Positions 10,791 through 20,059 are shown, counted from the stretch's first letter. The stretch: 64,000 bases of DNA from Hyphomicrobiaceae bacterium (GCA_041397645.1 JAWKWE010000005.1:372001-436000), one strand, 5' to 3'. The notes: a model not told the origin generated them from the sequence alone. A program made the numbers and translations.

Positions 10791-12236
10791 TCAGCCTTCC
10801 ACGGTGCGCAAGACGCGGATGTTGAGATCGCGAATGCGTGCTCTCAACGTATTGCGGTTGAGGCCGAGCAACTCGGCTGCACGGATCTGATTGCCGCGCG
10901 TAGCGGCCAGCGCAGCCGACAGCAATGGCTTTTCAACGTCGCGAATAATCCGGTCGTAAAGACCCGGCGGCGGAAGTTCGTTTCCAAAGGACGAGAAGTA
11001 ACGCGTCAGATAGCGCTCGACTGCTTCGGTCAGATCACCGCTATCGCTCGAAGCGGAGGAGTTGGGCGGCGGGGAGGAGCCAGCAAGCTCCTGCTCCACG
11101 ATCTGCGCCGTGAGCGTTTCCTGAGGATGGAGAGCAACCAGCCGGCGCACGACGTTCTCCAGTTCGCGCACGTTGCCGGGCCAGGGATGAGCCTTCAACC
11201 GCTCGATGGCGCCCGACTCGATGGTTTTCTGGCCGAGGCCCTCGCGACCGGCAAGACGAAGGAAATGTCGTACAAGGTCGCCGACGTCCTCCGTTCGCTC
11301 CCGCAGCGGGGGCAGCCGCATCGGCACAACGTTGAGCCTGTAGAACAGATCCTCGCGGAAAAGCCCCTGCTGGATCTGAGTTTTGAGATCACGGTGTGTG
11401 GCAGCAATGATGCGAACATTGGTCTTGATAGGCGTGCGCCCACCGACCGTGGTGTATTCGCCCTGTTGCAGGACACGCAGCAGACGGGTCTGCGCTTCCA
11501 GTGGCATGTCGCCAATCTCGTCGAGGAACAGCGTGCCGCCTTCAGCCTGCTCGAACCGGCCCGGCGTTCGCGACTGGGCTCCGGTGAATGCTCCCTTTTC
11601 GTGGCCGAACAGCTCGCTCTCAATAAGTTCACGCGGGATTGCAGCCATATTGATGGGCACAAACGGACCTTGGCGGCGCTTGCCGAAGTCGTGCAGCACA
11701 CGCGCGACGAGTTCTTTGCCAGTACCGCTTTCACCCGTGATCATTACAGTGAGATCGGTCTGGGTAAGTCGCGCCAGGATGCGATAAATCTCCTGCATAG
11801 CAGGTGAGCGGCCGATGAGCGGAAGATCCTCACCGTCGACTTCACCGCCTGAAGTCGGCCGCTTGCGACCCGGCTCCGACAAAGCGCGACCGACGACGGC
11901 CACGACTTCGCTCAGGTCGAAAGGTTTGGGGAGATACTCGTAGGCACCCTTCTCAGCCGCGGTAAGCGCCGTCATAAGCGTATTTTGCGCACTCATGACG
12001 ATGATGGGCAGATCTGGACGCAACTTCTTCATGCGGGGGATGAGATCGAAAGCGTTCTCATCCGGCATGATGACGTCCGTTATCACGACGTCGCCCTCAC
12101 CCTGACTGACCCAGCGCCATAGGGTTGCTGCATTCCCAGTCGCGCGCGGAGCATAACCTGCCCGCGCTAGCGCCTGGTTCAACACCGTCCGGATGGCCGT
12201 GTCGTCGTCTGCGATCAGCACCGTGCCGCGTGCCAT
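10791..12236 (-). CDS. ntrC: Nitrogen regulation response regulator NtrC
   Basis: The sigma-54 activator of nitrogen-limitation genes, phosphorylated by NtrB. The 481-residue protein has a receiver domain (D54 in VITDVIMPDE), an AAA+ domain with Walker A GESGTGKE, an intact GAFTGA loop (HEKGAFTGAQSRTPGRFEQA) and Walker B FLDEIGDMP, the sensor segment HPWPGNVREL, and a FIS-type helix-turn-helix ending at AAELLGLNRNTLRARIRDL. A Ser/Pro-rich linker lies before the DNA-binding domain. It is 13 bases after ntrB. Confidence 0.97.
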   Translation of the reverse strand: MARGTVLIADDDTAIRTVLNQALARAGYAPRATGNAATLWRWVSQGEGDVVITDVIMPDENAFDLIPRMKKLRPDLPIIVMSAQNTLMTALTAAEKGAYEYLPKPFDLSEVVAVVGRALSEPGRKRPTSGGEVDGEDLPLIGRSPAMQEIYRILARLTQTDLTVMITGESGTGKELVARVLHDFGKRRQGPFVPINMAAIPRELIESELFGHEKGAFTGAQSRTPGRFEQAEGGTLFLDEIGDMPLEAQTRLLRVLQQGEYTTVGGRTPIKTNVRIIAATHRDLKTQIQQGLFREDLFYRLNVVPMRLPPLRERTEDVGDLVRHFLRLAGREGLGQKTIESGAIERLKAHPWPGNVRELENVVRRLVALHPQETLTAQIVEQELAGSSPPPNSSASSDSGDLTEAVERYLTRYFSSFGNELPPPGLYDRIIRDVEKPLLSAALAATRGNQIRAAELLGLNRNTLRARIRDLNIRVLRTVEG

Positions 12237-12249
12237 GCCTTAAGATCCT

Positions 12250-13425
12250 CTAGGCTGGTTGGTTCGAACTGGGTTGTGTACGCACGCGATCCTGCATCGG
12301 TAGCAGGACGCGGAAGACAGTCCGCTTGGGCTCGCTATCGCACTCGATGACGCCGCCATGATCAGAAATGATCTTGGCAACAAGCGCGAGCCCCAGGCCG
12401 GTGCCCGAAACCTTCGTGGTCACAAAGGGATCGAACAGGTGCGCCTTTATGTGTTCAGGAATGCCGCCGCCGTTGTCCTCGATCTGGATCATCAACGGTA
12501 AACTTACGCGCGTGTCGGAGCCCGGCACGACGAGTCGCACGCCGGGGCGGAAGGCAGTCGTCAGGACGATGCGGCCCTGCTCGCGCTTGTCTCCGATGGC
12601 TTCCGCTGCGTTCTTGACAAGGTTGAGGAACGCCTGGACGAGCTTGTCGCGATTGCCCAGCACAAAAGGAAGCGAAGGATCGTAGTCTTCCACGTGGCGT
12701 ATGCCGCGGCCAAAACCAGATTCGGAGATCTTGCGGACGTGATGAAGCACGTCATGGATGTTGACGGCCTCCTTGGCCAGGGGCCGTTCGTCTCCGAACA
12801 CCTCCATGCGGTCCACGAGATTCCGGATTCGGTCGGTTTCGGTGCAGATCAGCTGCGTTAAGGTACGATCGTCGTCCGACAAACTTGGTTCGAGCAGCTG
12901 CGCAGCTCCGCGGATGCCCGACAACGGGTTCTTGATCTCGTGGGCCAGGACGCCTGCCATGCCCGAGACTGAGCGTGCGGCTGCGCGATGCGTCAGTTGC
13001 CGCTCGATCATCTGCGCCATGTTGCGCTGTTGGATCATGATGAAGATGCGGGAAGGATCATCCGACATCGGGCCGCCGTAGACATCGATCAGCTTGGGCT
13101 GAGAGAAACGCGGGGTCGCAACCTCGATACCGTATTCATTTACGGTCGAGCCTGTTTGATGAACCTGCTCAACAAGGCTCAAGAGTGGACATCCGAATGC
13201 AACGACATCGCTGATGCGTGCGCGCTTCAACACGGCCTCCCCCATGGAGAAGAACGCTTCGGCCGCGGCGTTGGCAAACGCGATGTTGTTATTGGCGTCA
13301 ATCACCATAATCGGATGGGGTAAAGCCGCCAGCAATGCTTCGCTATCGACGTCGCGCATAGACAAGGCGCCCGGAACCGACTTGCCACTCGTCGTTCTGC
13401 GGGAAGACGCTGAACTGCCGCTCAT
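12250..13425 (-). CDS. ntrB: Nitrogen regulation sensor kinase NtrB
   Basis: Soluble two-component kinase controlled by PII protein; phosphorylates and dephosphorylates NtrC. The 391-residue protein has a PAS domain (LPHPIMVIDANNNIAFAN), a dimerisation H-box (GVLAHEIKNPLSGIRGA), N-box LVKNAAEAIGD, and G-boxes EDNGGGIPEH and GTGLGLALVAKI. There is no membrane segment. Its start overlaps the dusB stop by four bases, giving the well-known dusB(nifR3)-ntrB-ntrC order of Alphaproteobacteria. Confidence 0.97.
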   Translation of the reverse strand: MSGSSASSRRTTSGKSVPGALSMRDVDSEALLAALPHPIMVIDANNNIAFANAAAEAFFSMGEAVLKRARISDVVAFGCPLLSLVEQVHQTGSTVNEYGIEVATPRFSQPKLIDVYGGPMSDDPSRIFIMIQQRNMAQMIERQLTHRAAARSVSGMAGVLAHEIKNPLSGIRGAAQLLEPSLSDDDRTLTQLICTETDRIRNLVDRMEVFGDERPLAKEAVNIHDVLHHVRKISESGFGRGIRHVEDYDPSLPFVLGNRDKLVQAFLNLVKNAAEAIGDKREQGRIVLTTAFRPGVRLVVPGSDTRVSLPLMIQIEDNGGGIPEHIKAHLFDPFVTTKVSGTGLGLALVAKIISDHGGVIECDSEPKRTVFRVLLPMQDRVRTQPSSNQPA

Positions 13426-14432
13426 GCTGCAAGCCTCTCGGGTTCGACATAAAATTGCTCAAGCTCATCGAGGACCACACGCGGATCCTCCTGCGTGCAA
13501 AGTCGCCGACGCCACGCCTTCACTGTCAATTCTGGGCGCCCAGAAGAAATCAGATACCAGCCGATGTGCTTGCGCGCGTTTTTAAGACCAAGCTCGCGGC
13601 CGTAATGTTCAAGCATGTCGGCGAAATGTGTCCGGGCAATCTGGCATTGCTCTTCAAGACCGGGAGTCCCAGGATCGTTGCCGCTCTCAAAGGCTTTTGA
13701 AATTTGACCGGGCAGCCACGGCGCACCGTAAGCGCCACGTCCAACCATCACGCCTCGCGCGCCTGATTGCGCGCGTGCGGTCATCGCATCCTCGACGCTC
13801 AGGATGTCACCATTGACCAGAACGGGCAGATCCACCGCGTCGACGACCTCACGCACTGCAGCCCAATCGGCGCGTCCTGTAAAGAATTGGCATCGGGTGC
13901 GCCCGTGCACAGTAATGAGCTGTACGCCTTCGCTCTGCGCGCGTTTTGCAAGCTCACGCGCATTGCGCGACTTGTCATCCCATCCCAGCCGCATCTTCAG
14001 CGTGACCGGAACCGACACAGCAGAAACCACCGCACGGATCAAAGATTGCGCATGATCGAGATTACGCATGAGTGCGGACCCAGACAGTTTGCCTGTCACC
14101 TCGCGCGCTGGGCAGCCCATGTTGATGTCGATGGCGTCGGCGCCCTTCTGCTCCGCCACAGCTGCACCCTCGGCCATCCACTTGGCTTCGCGGCCTGCAA
14201 GCTGAATGACGAAGGGAGTCAGCTCACGACCTTCCGCACGGCGCAGAATATGTTTGGCGTTACGCGCCAGCTCTTCGCTCGCAATCATTTCTGAAACAAC
14301 GAGTGGCGCGCCAAGCCGATGTGCAAGACGTCGGAAAGGCAGATCGCTCACGCCCGACATCGGTGCCAGCGCCACCGGACACGCGGCATTCGCCAATTCA
14401 GCGAAAGCGGTTTTTCGAACGCCCTTAGTCAT
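13422..14432 (-). CDS. dusB: tRNA dihydrouridine synthase DusB
   Basis: FMN enzyme that reduces uridines in tRNA with NADPH. The 336-residue protein shows the TIM-barrel signatures: LAPMSGVSDLPFRRLAHRLG at the start, DINMGCPAREVTGKLSGSAL with the catalytic cysteine, VPVTLKMRLGWDD, TVHGRTRCQFFTGRADW, LVNGDI and GVMVGRGAYGAPW. It is the first gene of the leftward ntr block; the 232-base gap to the divergent ispDF gene should hold promoters for both. Confidence 0.96.
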   Translation of the reverse strand: MTKGVRKTAFAELANAACPVALAPMSGVSDLPFRRLAHRLGAPLVVSEMIASEELARNAKHILRRAEGRELTPFVIQLAGREAKWMAEGAAVAEQKGADAIDINMGCPAREVTGKLSGSALMRNLDHAQSLIRAVVSAVSVPVTLKMRLGWDDKSRNARELAKRAQSEGVQLITVHGRTRCQFFTGRADWAAVREVVDAVDLPVLVNGDILSVEDAMTARAQSGARGVMVGRGAYGAPWLPGQISKAFESGNDPGTPGLEEQCQIARTHFADMLEHYGRELGLKNARKHIGWYLISSGRPELTVKAWRRRLCTQEDPRVVLDELEQFYVEPERLAA

Positions 14433-14664
14433 GCTTTAAGTTTGCGAAGCCTCTTTGATCTGCGTCTTCGGAAGGGTGGCACCAAGTATCCCCGTCAGCG
14501 CGCTTGCCTTCAATTTGTGCAGTCAATCAAGTTGCCTTGTCCTTGGGCACAATAGGCAGCCGTAAGGGCTTTCGCAAGTGCAAACAACGCCCTTTTCCCA
14601 ATTGCCGTATTCTCGCATCGGGGCTAACGCTCGCGCGGACCTGCTGCAGCCGGAGTATTAACCT

Positions 14665-15900
14665 TTGAAAATTGCTGCCCTCATCGTCGCCGCCGGTCGC
14701 GGATCGCGCGCGACAAGGCAGGACTTGCTTCCCAAACAATATGTGGCAATCCGCGGCACTCCGATCCTGGGATCCTCATTGGCTGTGTTTCCGGACTTCG
14801 TTGATATTGTTCAGGTGGTTATCCATCCAGACGACACGAGCAGCTATGATGCGGTTGTGGCCTGGGCGAGCAGCAATCTCGACCCTGAGAACCGGCGCAA
14901 GATCCGTCCGCCGGTCGAAGGTGGCGCCACGCGCCAGCAGTCTGTTCTATGTGGATTGGAAGCCCTGGCGAGGTTGGGAGCCGCTGCTCCTTCCCATGTG
15001 CTAATCCACGATGCCGCACGACCGTTCGTGTCGGCGGAGGAGTTGCGGCGAATTTGCACCGCGCTTGCCAGCCGTCCTGGAGCCATTCTGGCACTGCCCG
15101 TGACAGATACGTTGAAGCGTTCGGACGCCCGGGGCACCATCTCTGCCACCGTTCAGCGTGAAGGCCTCTGGCGCGCCCAGACGCCACAAGGTTTTGCCTT
15201 CTCCTCCATTTTGGCGGCACATCGGGAGGCCGCACGCGCAGGCGCAACGGACCTCACCGACGATGCCGCGGTAGCCGAGCGGGCCGGACTTGACGTTCAG
15301 CTTGTGATGGGCAGCGCCGCCAACATCAAGATCACCACAGCGGAGGACATCGAGATGGCAGAAGCCAACGGCGCTGCACCAGCCAGCAACATGCCGAATT
15401 TCGAGATCCGCACTGGCACGGGCTTCGACGTTCACAGGTTCACCGAAGGTGACCATGTCTGGCTGGGCGGCGTGGCCATCCCCCACACCCAGAAGCTTGA
15501 AGGCCACTCGGATGCCGACGTTGTGCTGCACGCTTTGACGGATGCGGTTCTGGGCGCCTTGGGCGAAGCCGACATCGGTCAGCACTTTCCGCCCTCCGAT
15601 CCGCAGTGGAAGGGCGCCCCGTCTCGCATCTTTCTTGAACACGCTGCCAAGATCGCGCGGGAAGGTGGCTGGTCGATCAGCAACGTCGACATTACGGTTC
15701 TCGCCGAGGCCCCGAAGATCGGCCCGCATCGGGCAGCTATGAAAGCCGTGATAGCGGAGCTACTGCATCTTAGCCCGGACAGGATTGGAATTAAGGCTAC
15801 CACGATGGAGGGGATGGGCTTCGTTGGCCGGCGCGAGGGGCTCGCCGCCCAGGCCATCGCCACCCTTCAGCGCCTGGAGGTGCCTTGCTTGGGGAATTGA
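14665..15900 (+). CDS. ispDF: Bifunctional IspD/IspF isoprenoid enzyme
   Basis: Fusion of MEP cytidylyltransferase (IspD) and MECDP synthase (IspF), two non-consecutive steps of the MEP pathway. IspD occupies roughly residues 1-235, with the CTP-binding start AALIVAAGRGSRA and HDAARPFV. IspF occupies about 250-411, with TGTGFDVHRF (metal His and Asp), LEGHSDADVVLHALTDA and ATTMEGMGFVGR. Start is a TTG at 14665, directly before the conserved KIAALIVAAG; no in-frame ATG exists upstream. The fusion is typical of many Alphaproteobacteria. Confidence 0.96.
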   Translation: MKIAALIVAAGRGSRATRQDLLPKQYVAIRGTPILGSSLAVFPDFVDIVQVVIHPDDTSSYDAVVAWASSNLDPENRRKIRPPVEGGATRQQSVLCGLEALARLGAAAPSHVLIHDAARPFVSAEELRRICTALASRPGAILALPVTDTLKRSDARGTISATVQREGLWRAQTPQGFAFSSILAAHREAARAGATDLTDDAAVAERAGLDVQLVMGSAANIKITTAEDIEMAEANGAAPASNMPNFEIRTGTGFDVHRFTEGDHVWLGGVAIPHTQKLEGHSDADVVLHALTDAVLGALGEADIGQHFPPSDPQWKGAPSRIFLEHAAKIAREGGWSISNVDITVLAEAPKIGPHRAAMKAVIAELLHLSPDRIGIKATTMEGMGFVGRREGLAAQAIATLQRLEVPCLGN

Positions 15901-16040
15901 GGGTTTTTCTCTCTCGTTTTTTGTTCTGTTGCGCGCTCAACGTTGCCATTTAACAACGGGTCCGTCGTTGACCCCTCTGGCAGAATCGCTGCATCACATA
16001 GGTCAGTGGTTGTATTGCCACGACCAACGTGGGAGCCGAC

Positions 16041-16526
16041 ATGAATATTATGCCTCAGAACCTCGACGCTAGGCCTGCCGATACCGCGATCAGCGCTATC
16101 GCTGAAGCTACATCGGAAACGTGTCTTGCTACCCGCGTGCGTCAACTCTCGCGTATCATCACCCGAGTCTACGACGATGCCCTGCGCCCACTCGGCATCA
16201 CCGCGAGCCAGTATACCTTGCTCGCGCAGTTGGCCTCCCGTGATGGCATTACGGCTGTCGAGATCGGGCACGAGCTCGATATCGAAAAGTCGACACTGTC
16301 GCGCAACCTGAAGCGTCTTCTGGCGCTTGGCCATATCATCATGGATCCGCCCGCCGGACGGCGTGGTCGCGGCCTCCACCTGACGCCCAAAGGTCAGGCC
16401 GTACTGAAGGATGCCTTCCCGATTTGGCAGGATGCGCAGAAAAAGACCGTCGGTGCCATGGGCACCGGCAGTCGAGAAGTCCTCGACGGTCTGTTGACCC
16501 AGGCCGAGAGGCTAGCAGCCGCCTGA
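16041..16526 (+). CDS. MarR-family transcriptional regulator
   Basis: A 161-residue winged-helix regulator. LATRVRQLSRIITRVYDDAL forms the dimerisation helix, GITASQYTLLAQLASRDGIT and IGHELDIEKSTLSRNLKRL the DNA-binding helices, and DPPAGRRGRGLHLTPKG the wing with its usual Arg-Gly turn. No ligand-binding residue can be identified. The ATG at 16041 is chosen because GGGAG precedes it; a GTG 12 bases upstream is an alternative. It lies between ispDF and a strong hairpin, so it is probably monocistronic. Confidence 0.88.
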   Translation: MNIMPQNLDARPADTAISAIAEATSETCLATRVRQLSRIITRVYDDALRPLGITASQYTLLAQLASRDGITAVEIGHELDIEKSTLSRNLKRLLALGHIIMDPPAGRRGRGLHLTPKGQAVLKDAFPIWQDAQKKTVGAMGTGSREVLDGLLTQAERLAAA

Positions 16527-16586
16527 TCAGCCAGGCGATCTGCAAATTCCGCCTCTCTCTAGAATGTCCTCGCATGATAACATACC

Positions 16587-16614
16587 GGGGAGCGCTTCGC
16601 CCAAAGCGCTCCCC
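16587..16614 (+). terminator. Rho-independent-like hairpin after the MarR gene
   Basis: An 11-base perfect stem (GGGGAGCGCTT / AAGCGCTCCCC) with a 6-base loop, ending 60-90 bases after the MarR stop. The following bases (GAATTG) lack a long T run, so termination strength is uncertain. Confidence 0.55.
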
Positions 16615-16645
16615 GAATTGCATTCGTCATGTGACAGGACACAAG

Positions 16646-17137
16646 ATGTTCACTCCGCCCCTGCTGAAGCGCGCTGAGGCATTGCTTGAGATCTGCCGGT
16701 CCCGTGGGATACGGCTCGTTTCGGCAGAAAGCTGCACAGGAGGGCTCGTTTCCGGGCTCCTGACCGAAATTCCGGGCTCTTCCGATGTCGTGGACCGGGG
16801 CTTCGTCACCTATTCCAACGAAGCCAAGAGCGAGTGCTTGGGCGTTCCCGTCGCGCTTGTTTCAAAGCTCGGAGCCGTGAGCCGCCAAGTAGCGGCTGCT
16901 ATGGCACAGGGTGCGCTTCTACGCTCGCGGGCGGATATTGCGGTTGCGATTACTGGTGTCGCTGGCCCCGGCGGCGGCACCGACGAAAAGCCAGTCGGGC
17001 TTGTTTTCATTGCCGCGCGAGATCGCAATGGCGGCGTGGCGGCGCGAGAATTTCGCTTCGGGCCTCTAAGCCGTAACGAGATCCGGCTGGCCAGCGTGAA
17101 CGCCGCTTTGGACCTCGTTGAGGAGGTGATGAGATGA
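16646..17137 (+). CDS. pncC: CinA C-terminal family protein, nicotinamide-nucleotide amidase
   Basis: A 163-residue stand-alone CinA C-terminal domain; characterised relatives deamidate NMN to NaMN in pyridine nucleotide recycling. Motifs are VSAESCTGGLVSGLLTEIPG (active-site region), FVTYSNEAK, GAVSRQVAAAMAQGA and AITGVAGPGGGTDEKPVG. It lacks the N-terminal MoaB-like domain of full CinA. The ATG at 16646 gives the normal N-terminus. The stop overlaps the start of the pentapeptide-repeat gene by four bases, so the two are likely co-translated. Confidence 0.92.
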   Translation: MFTPPLLKRAEALLEICRSRGIRLVSAESCTGGLVSGLLTEIPGSSDVVDRGFVTYSNEAKSECLGVPVALVSKLGAVSRQVAAAMAQGALLRSRADIAVAITGVAGPGGGTDEKPVGLVFIAARDRNGGVAAREFRFGPLSRNEIRLASVNAALDLVEEVMR

Positions 17138-17961
17138 AATCGCTCAGAGAGCGAGTTTTCGCCGCCAATCGCGGGTTTCTGGTGGTGGCGGCCGTTGCGC
17201 TGGTCGCGATCGGCTCCGGTGGATTTGCACTTGGGGCCGACTATACGGCGCGACAACTGACGAAGCAGCTTTTTGGCGCGCAGGCCGGAGCGACGCCGGA
17301 CCTGTCAGGCAAGGACCTCAACGGCCTCGACCTATCCGGTATCGACTTCAAAGGTACGCGTTTGGCCAAAGCCAATCTGTTCGGCGCGGATCTTTCTGGA
17401 GCCAACCTTTCACACTCGGACCTGAAAGGTGCTGTTCTCGACCGATCGTCGATCATCGGCGCGAAATTTGATGCAGCCGATATGGAAGGATCTTCCATTC
17501 TGCGGCCAAACACGTTTTCGGGTTTGACGCCAGTGCCGAATGAAGCGCCAAGCTTCAAGGGAGCAAACCTGCGCAACGCTCGCATCTTCGCCCGCCTTTC
17601 GAGCGCGAACCTTTCAGGCGCGGACCTGACCGATGCCTATTGTGCACCGTTCGGCAAAACCGGGTTCATCGAGGTGATCTGGCGTACCGAACTCGCCGGT
17701 GCGGATCTTTCGAACGCAATCCTCAAGCGCACGGATTTGACACATGCCTTGATGAATTTCGCCAACTTGCGCAACGCGGATCTCTCCGACAGCATTCTCG
17801 TCAATGCCGACTTATCAGGCGCCAATCTTCAAGGAGCTAACCTCTCTGGAGCAGACCTGACAGGTGCCGATCTGGAGGGAACCATCCTCACGGGCGCGCG
17901 TGGGCTCGATAGCGTCAAAGGGCTACAAAGCGTGCGGAACGGGAACAAGGCGGTCTATTAA
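17134..17961 (+). CDS. Pentapeptide-repeat protein with N-terminal membrane anchor
   Basis: A 275-residue protein. Residues ~10-32 are a hydrophobic helix (FLVVAAVALVAIGSGGFALG), either a signal anchor or signal peptide. The rest consists of A(D/N)LXX repeats in two blocks (DLSGKDLNGLDLSGIDFKG onward and ANLRNADLSDSILVNADLSG onward), which would fold as a right-handed quadrilateral beta-helix. About 50 non-repeat residues separate the blocks and include a lone Cys. The function is unknown; the protein is probably exposed on the periplasmic side. Starts inside the cinA stop (ATGA). Confidence 0.85.
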   Translation: MKSLRERVFAANRGFLVVAAVALVAIGSGGFALGADYTARQLTKQLFGAQAGATPDLSGKDLNGLDLSGIDFKGTRLAKANLFGADLSGANLSHSDLKGAVLDRSSIIGAKFDAADMEGSSILRPNTFSGLTPVPNEAPSFKGANLRNARIFARLSSANLSGADLTDAYCAPFGKTGFIEVIWRTELAGADLSNAILKRTDLTHALMNFANLRNADLSDSILVNADLSGANLQGANLSGADLTGADLEGTILTGARGLDSVKGLQSVRNGNKAVY

Positions 17962-17990
17962 ACCCTCAGGGCACGGCGCTTGGAGCAAAG

Positions 17991-18473
17991 CTACGCTGGA
18001 CGCACAGGCGGCGTTATCGCGGCTGGGGTGCCGTAGACTTTGCCTGCGCGCGTCTCAAATGCCTCGGCGAATTTGCGGAAGGCCTGATCGAAAACGGCGC
18101 CCACCACCATACCCAGCATCGTAGAGCGGAATTGATAGGTGATGTAGAAGTCAATTTCCGAACCCTGAGCCAGATCGACGAACCTCCATCTATTCTCCAG
18201 ATGCGAAAACGGCCCATCGAGGTAGGCGACATCGATGTGGAGGTCATCGGGCACGAGGGTGACGCGGGTCGTAAAGCTCTCTCGGATGGCTTTGTAGCCC
18301 ACGCTCATGCGGGCAACCAGTTCGGTGCCCCCATTCGGCGTCTGCGTACGTGAGATCAGACGCAGGCCAGTGCACATCGGCAAGAATTCAGGATACCTCT
18401 CCACATCGGCGACGAGGTCGAACATCTGGCGGGCAGAGAACGGCACATTGCGCTTGGTCGAAAACGTCGGCAC
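17991..18473 (-). CDS. COQ10/RatA-like START-domain protein
   Basis: A 160-residue SRPBCC (START-like) protein. The family signature is the start PTFSTKRNVPFSARQMFDLV followed by ADVERYPEFLPMCTGL and LDGPFSHLENRWRF. Homologs are annotated as coenzyme Q-binding COQ10-like proteins or as RatA; for Alphaproteobacteria the ubiquinone chaperone role is more likely, since mitochondrial COQ10 derives from this group. The C-terminal ~12 residues are Pro/Thr-rich. Convergent with the pentapeptide gene. Confidence 0.88.
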   Translation of the reverse strand: MPTFSTKRNVPFSARQMFDLVADVERYPEFLPMCTGLRLISRTQTPNGGTELVARMSVGYKAIRESFTTRVTLVPDDLHIDVAYLDGPFSHLENRWRFVDLAQGSEIDFYITYQFRSTMLGMVVGAVFDQAFRKFAEAFETRAGKVYGTPAAITPPVRPA

Positions 18474-18520
18474 CCGCTAGCGCTCCTCGTTGTGGCGGGC
18501 GCGGCTCGACGGAGAGCGGC

Positions 18521-18775
18521 TCAAGAGATCATCCTGGCGACGAGCACAACGACTATGGCGCCGATGGTCGACGTCACGATCTGCGATACCAGGGGATTGG
18601 AAATGCCGAGGTTCACGCCCAACAAGCGCAACAGGTAGCCGCCAACGAATGCGCCGATCACGCCGGAGAGCAAGTATTGGATCAGTCCGCCGCCACCAAC
18701 GACGATGGAAGCCAGAAATCCAGCGACGATGCCGACCAACGCGAAGACGATCAGTGCGCGCGTATTGTCATCCAT
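18521..18775 (-). CDS. GlsB/YeaQ/YmgE-type small membrane protein
   Basis: An 84-residue protein with three hydrophobic glycine-rich helices (ALIVFALVGIVAGFLASIVV, the region around LLSGVIGAFVGGYLLRLLG, and VTSTIGAIVVVLVARMI). This matches the transglycosylase-associated (YeaQ/GlsB) family of small inner-membrane proteins linked to stress; the biochemical role is not known. It lies 47 bases upstream of the COQ10-like gene on the same strand. Confidence 0.85.
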   Translation of the reverse strand: MDDNTRALIVFALVGIVAGFLASIVVGGGGLIQYLLSGVIGAFVGGYLLRLLGVNLGISNPLVSQIVTSTIGAIVVVLVARMIS

Positions 18776-18890
18776 GATGGGCTGCCTCTGTTTGCAAGCT
18801 TACGTCCGCACCAAAATACTCAGACGCGACACGCCGCGTCCATAGCACGAGGTCAACACACCTGCGGAATGCTTACCGAAACGCCTGTCG

Positions 18891-19169
18891 TCAGACGTGG
18901 CAGCGCGCGCCCAGATACTGATTGAGCAGATTGTTATAGGAATCGACATCCGAACGCTGCGAGGCGTTGAGCTTGCCGCCGTTGCTTGCGCGCTCGACAA
19001 GTGCAGGCACGCCCTTGGAATCGAGCCGGTTCAACTCGCTACGAATGGATCCGCAGGACTCGCCCATAGGCAAAGGCTTGGCACCGGGATCGCCGCCCGA
19101 CGCGCCTCCGCAGCCGGCAAGAGCTGCCGCTGATACACACGCAAGGCCGAGACCGATAAGTTGCCGCAT
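18891..19169 (-). CDS. Small lipoprotein of unknown function (paralog of 19426-19800)
   Basis: About 92 residues from the ATG at 19169. It has a lipoprotein signal peptide ending in a lipobox AALAGC, a short Gly/Pro-rich linker, then a mature domain bounded by two cysteines 52 residues apart (ESCGSIRSEL ... LGARCHV at the very end) with a predicted helical region between them. The lipoprotein 0.26 kb away has the same plan. The paired cysteines probably form a disulfide in the periplasm. No known function. Confidence 0.72.
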   Translation of the reverse strand: MRQLIGLGLACVSAAALAGCGGASGGDPGAKPLPMGESCGSIRSELNRLDSKGVPALVERASNGGKLNASQRSDVDSYNNLLNQYLGARCHV

Positions 19170-19372
19170 TATGCCGTCGTCCATCGAGAGGTTCGCGCCT
19201 GAATCGTACCGCCGTAAAGTCATGACAACGTCATGACAGATTTATTCCAGGCCTTGTGTTGAACACACGAGAAATAGCTTCGCAAGCCCCCGTGGCCAAG
19301 GTGTGGCAACACCGCATCAGAGCAAGATCAGACCCTTTCAGCGTCATGGAATGGCTGTTCTGCAGTGGCCTC

Positions 19373-19410
19373 ATGCCTGCACACGCCCCGCGCCGCGTGC
19401 AGGCATTTTC
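19373..19410. terminator. Hairpin with T run next to the second lipoprotein gene
   Basis: A 10-base perfect stem (ATGCCTGCAC / GTGCAGGCAT) with a GC-rich loop, followed on the + strand by TTTT. It lies just downstream of the lipoprotein gene stop at 19426 (which is on the - strand), where the T run is on the wrong side. It may act as an RNA 3' stabiliser or a terminator for + strand transcription. Confidence 0.4.
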
Positions 19411-19425
19411 CGTGTCGCATCTGGA

Positions 19426-19800
19426 TTATTGCGGAGCCTGAGGCGATTGAACCGGCTGGACAGCCGGTACCTGCACCGTGGACGCCACCTGCGGCATTTT
19501 CGGCCCGCATCGGGTCTGGAATTCCGCATTTACGCGATTGAGCTCGGCCTGTTGGACCAGAGCCTCACGTTTGACCTTGACGCTCGTCGCCTTGCCGGCG
19601 GCGGCCTGCTCAAGTTTCTCGATACTTCCCTGCTTGCGCAGCGTATCGATCTGGTTGGTGAGCGCCACGCAGGTTGGATCAACCGCTGCGACGGGCTCAG
19701 CAGGCTTGGTGATAGAAGCTGTCTGCAGGCCGCCATCTGACGAACAACCAGCCGCCAAGAGGCCAAAACCTGCTGCTACTGCCATAGAACGCAGTTTCAT
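19426..19800 (-). CDS. Small lipoprotein of unknown function (paralog of 18891-19169)
   Basis: About 124 residues from the ATG at 19800. The signal peptide ends with lipobox LLAAGC. The mature part has a Thr/Pro-rich linker, then CVALTNQIDTLRKQGSIEKL and EAL..QAELNRVNAEFQTRC, so two cysteines lie ~54 residues apart around an Ala/Lys-rich helical segment, then a Pro/Val/Gln-rich tail. The layout parallels the neighbouring lipoprotein. The longer frame upstream (to 19854) adds an unlikely leader and is not used. Confidence 0.72.
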   Translation of the reverse strand: MKLRSMAVAAGFGLLAAGCSSDGGLQTASITKPAEPVAAVDPTCVALTNQIDTLRKQGSIEKLEQAAAGKATSVKVKREALVQQAELNRVNAEFQTRCGPKMPQVASTVQVPAVQPVQSPQAPQ

Positions 19801-20059
19801 CTGCACGTCCCCCGAGTGAATATGAAATCGTACGAACGCACACGCTTTGATCACTCGGCTTAGGCGAAAGCCTTACGGGAGGGCAAGACGCGCCTCCGCC
19901 TCGTCCACGTGGAAGTGGAAGCCTTGATTCGGGTTGCTGTGGAAACATCCAAATAGATGCGTGCCGGTCACATCCGAAGGAACAGGATCTTGGGCTAAAT
20001 CAACATGGGTCGCTAATATTTCAATTGTGAGAATAACCAGAAAAAATCGCTATTTCGCC

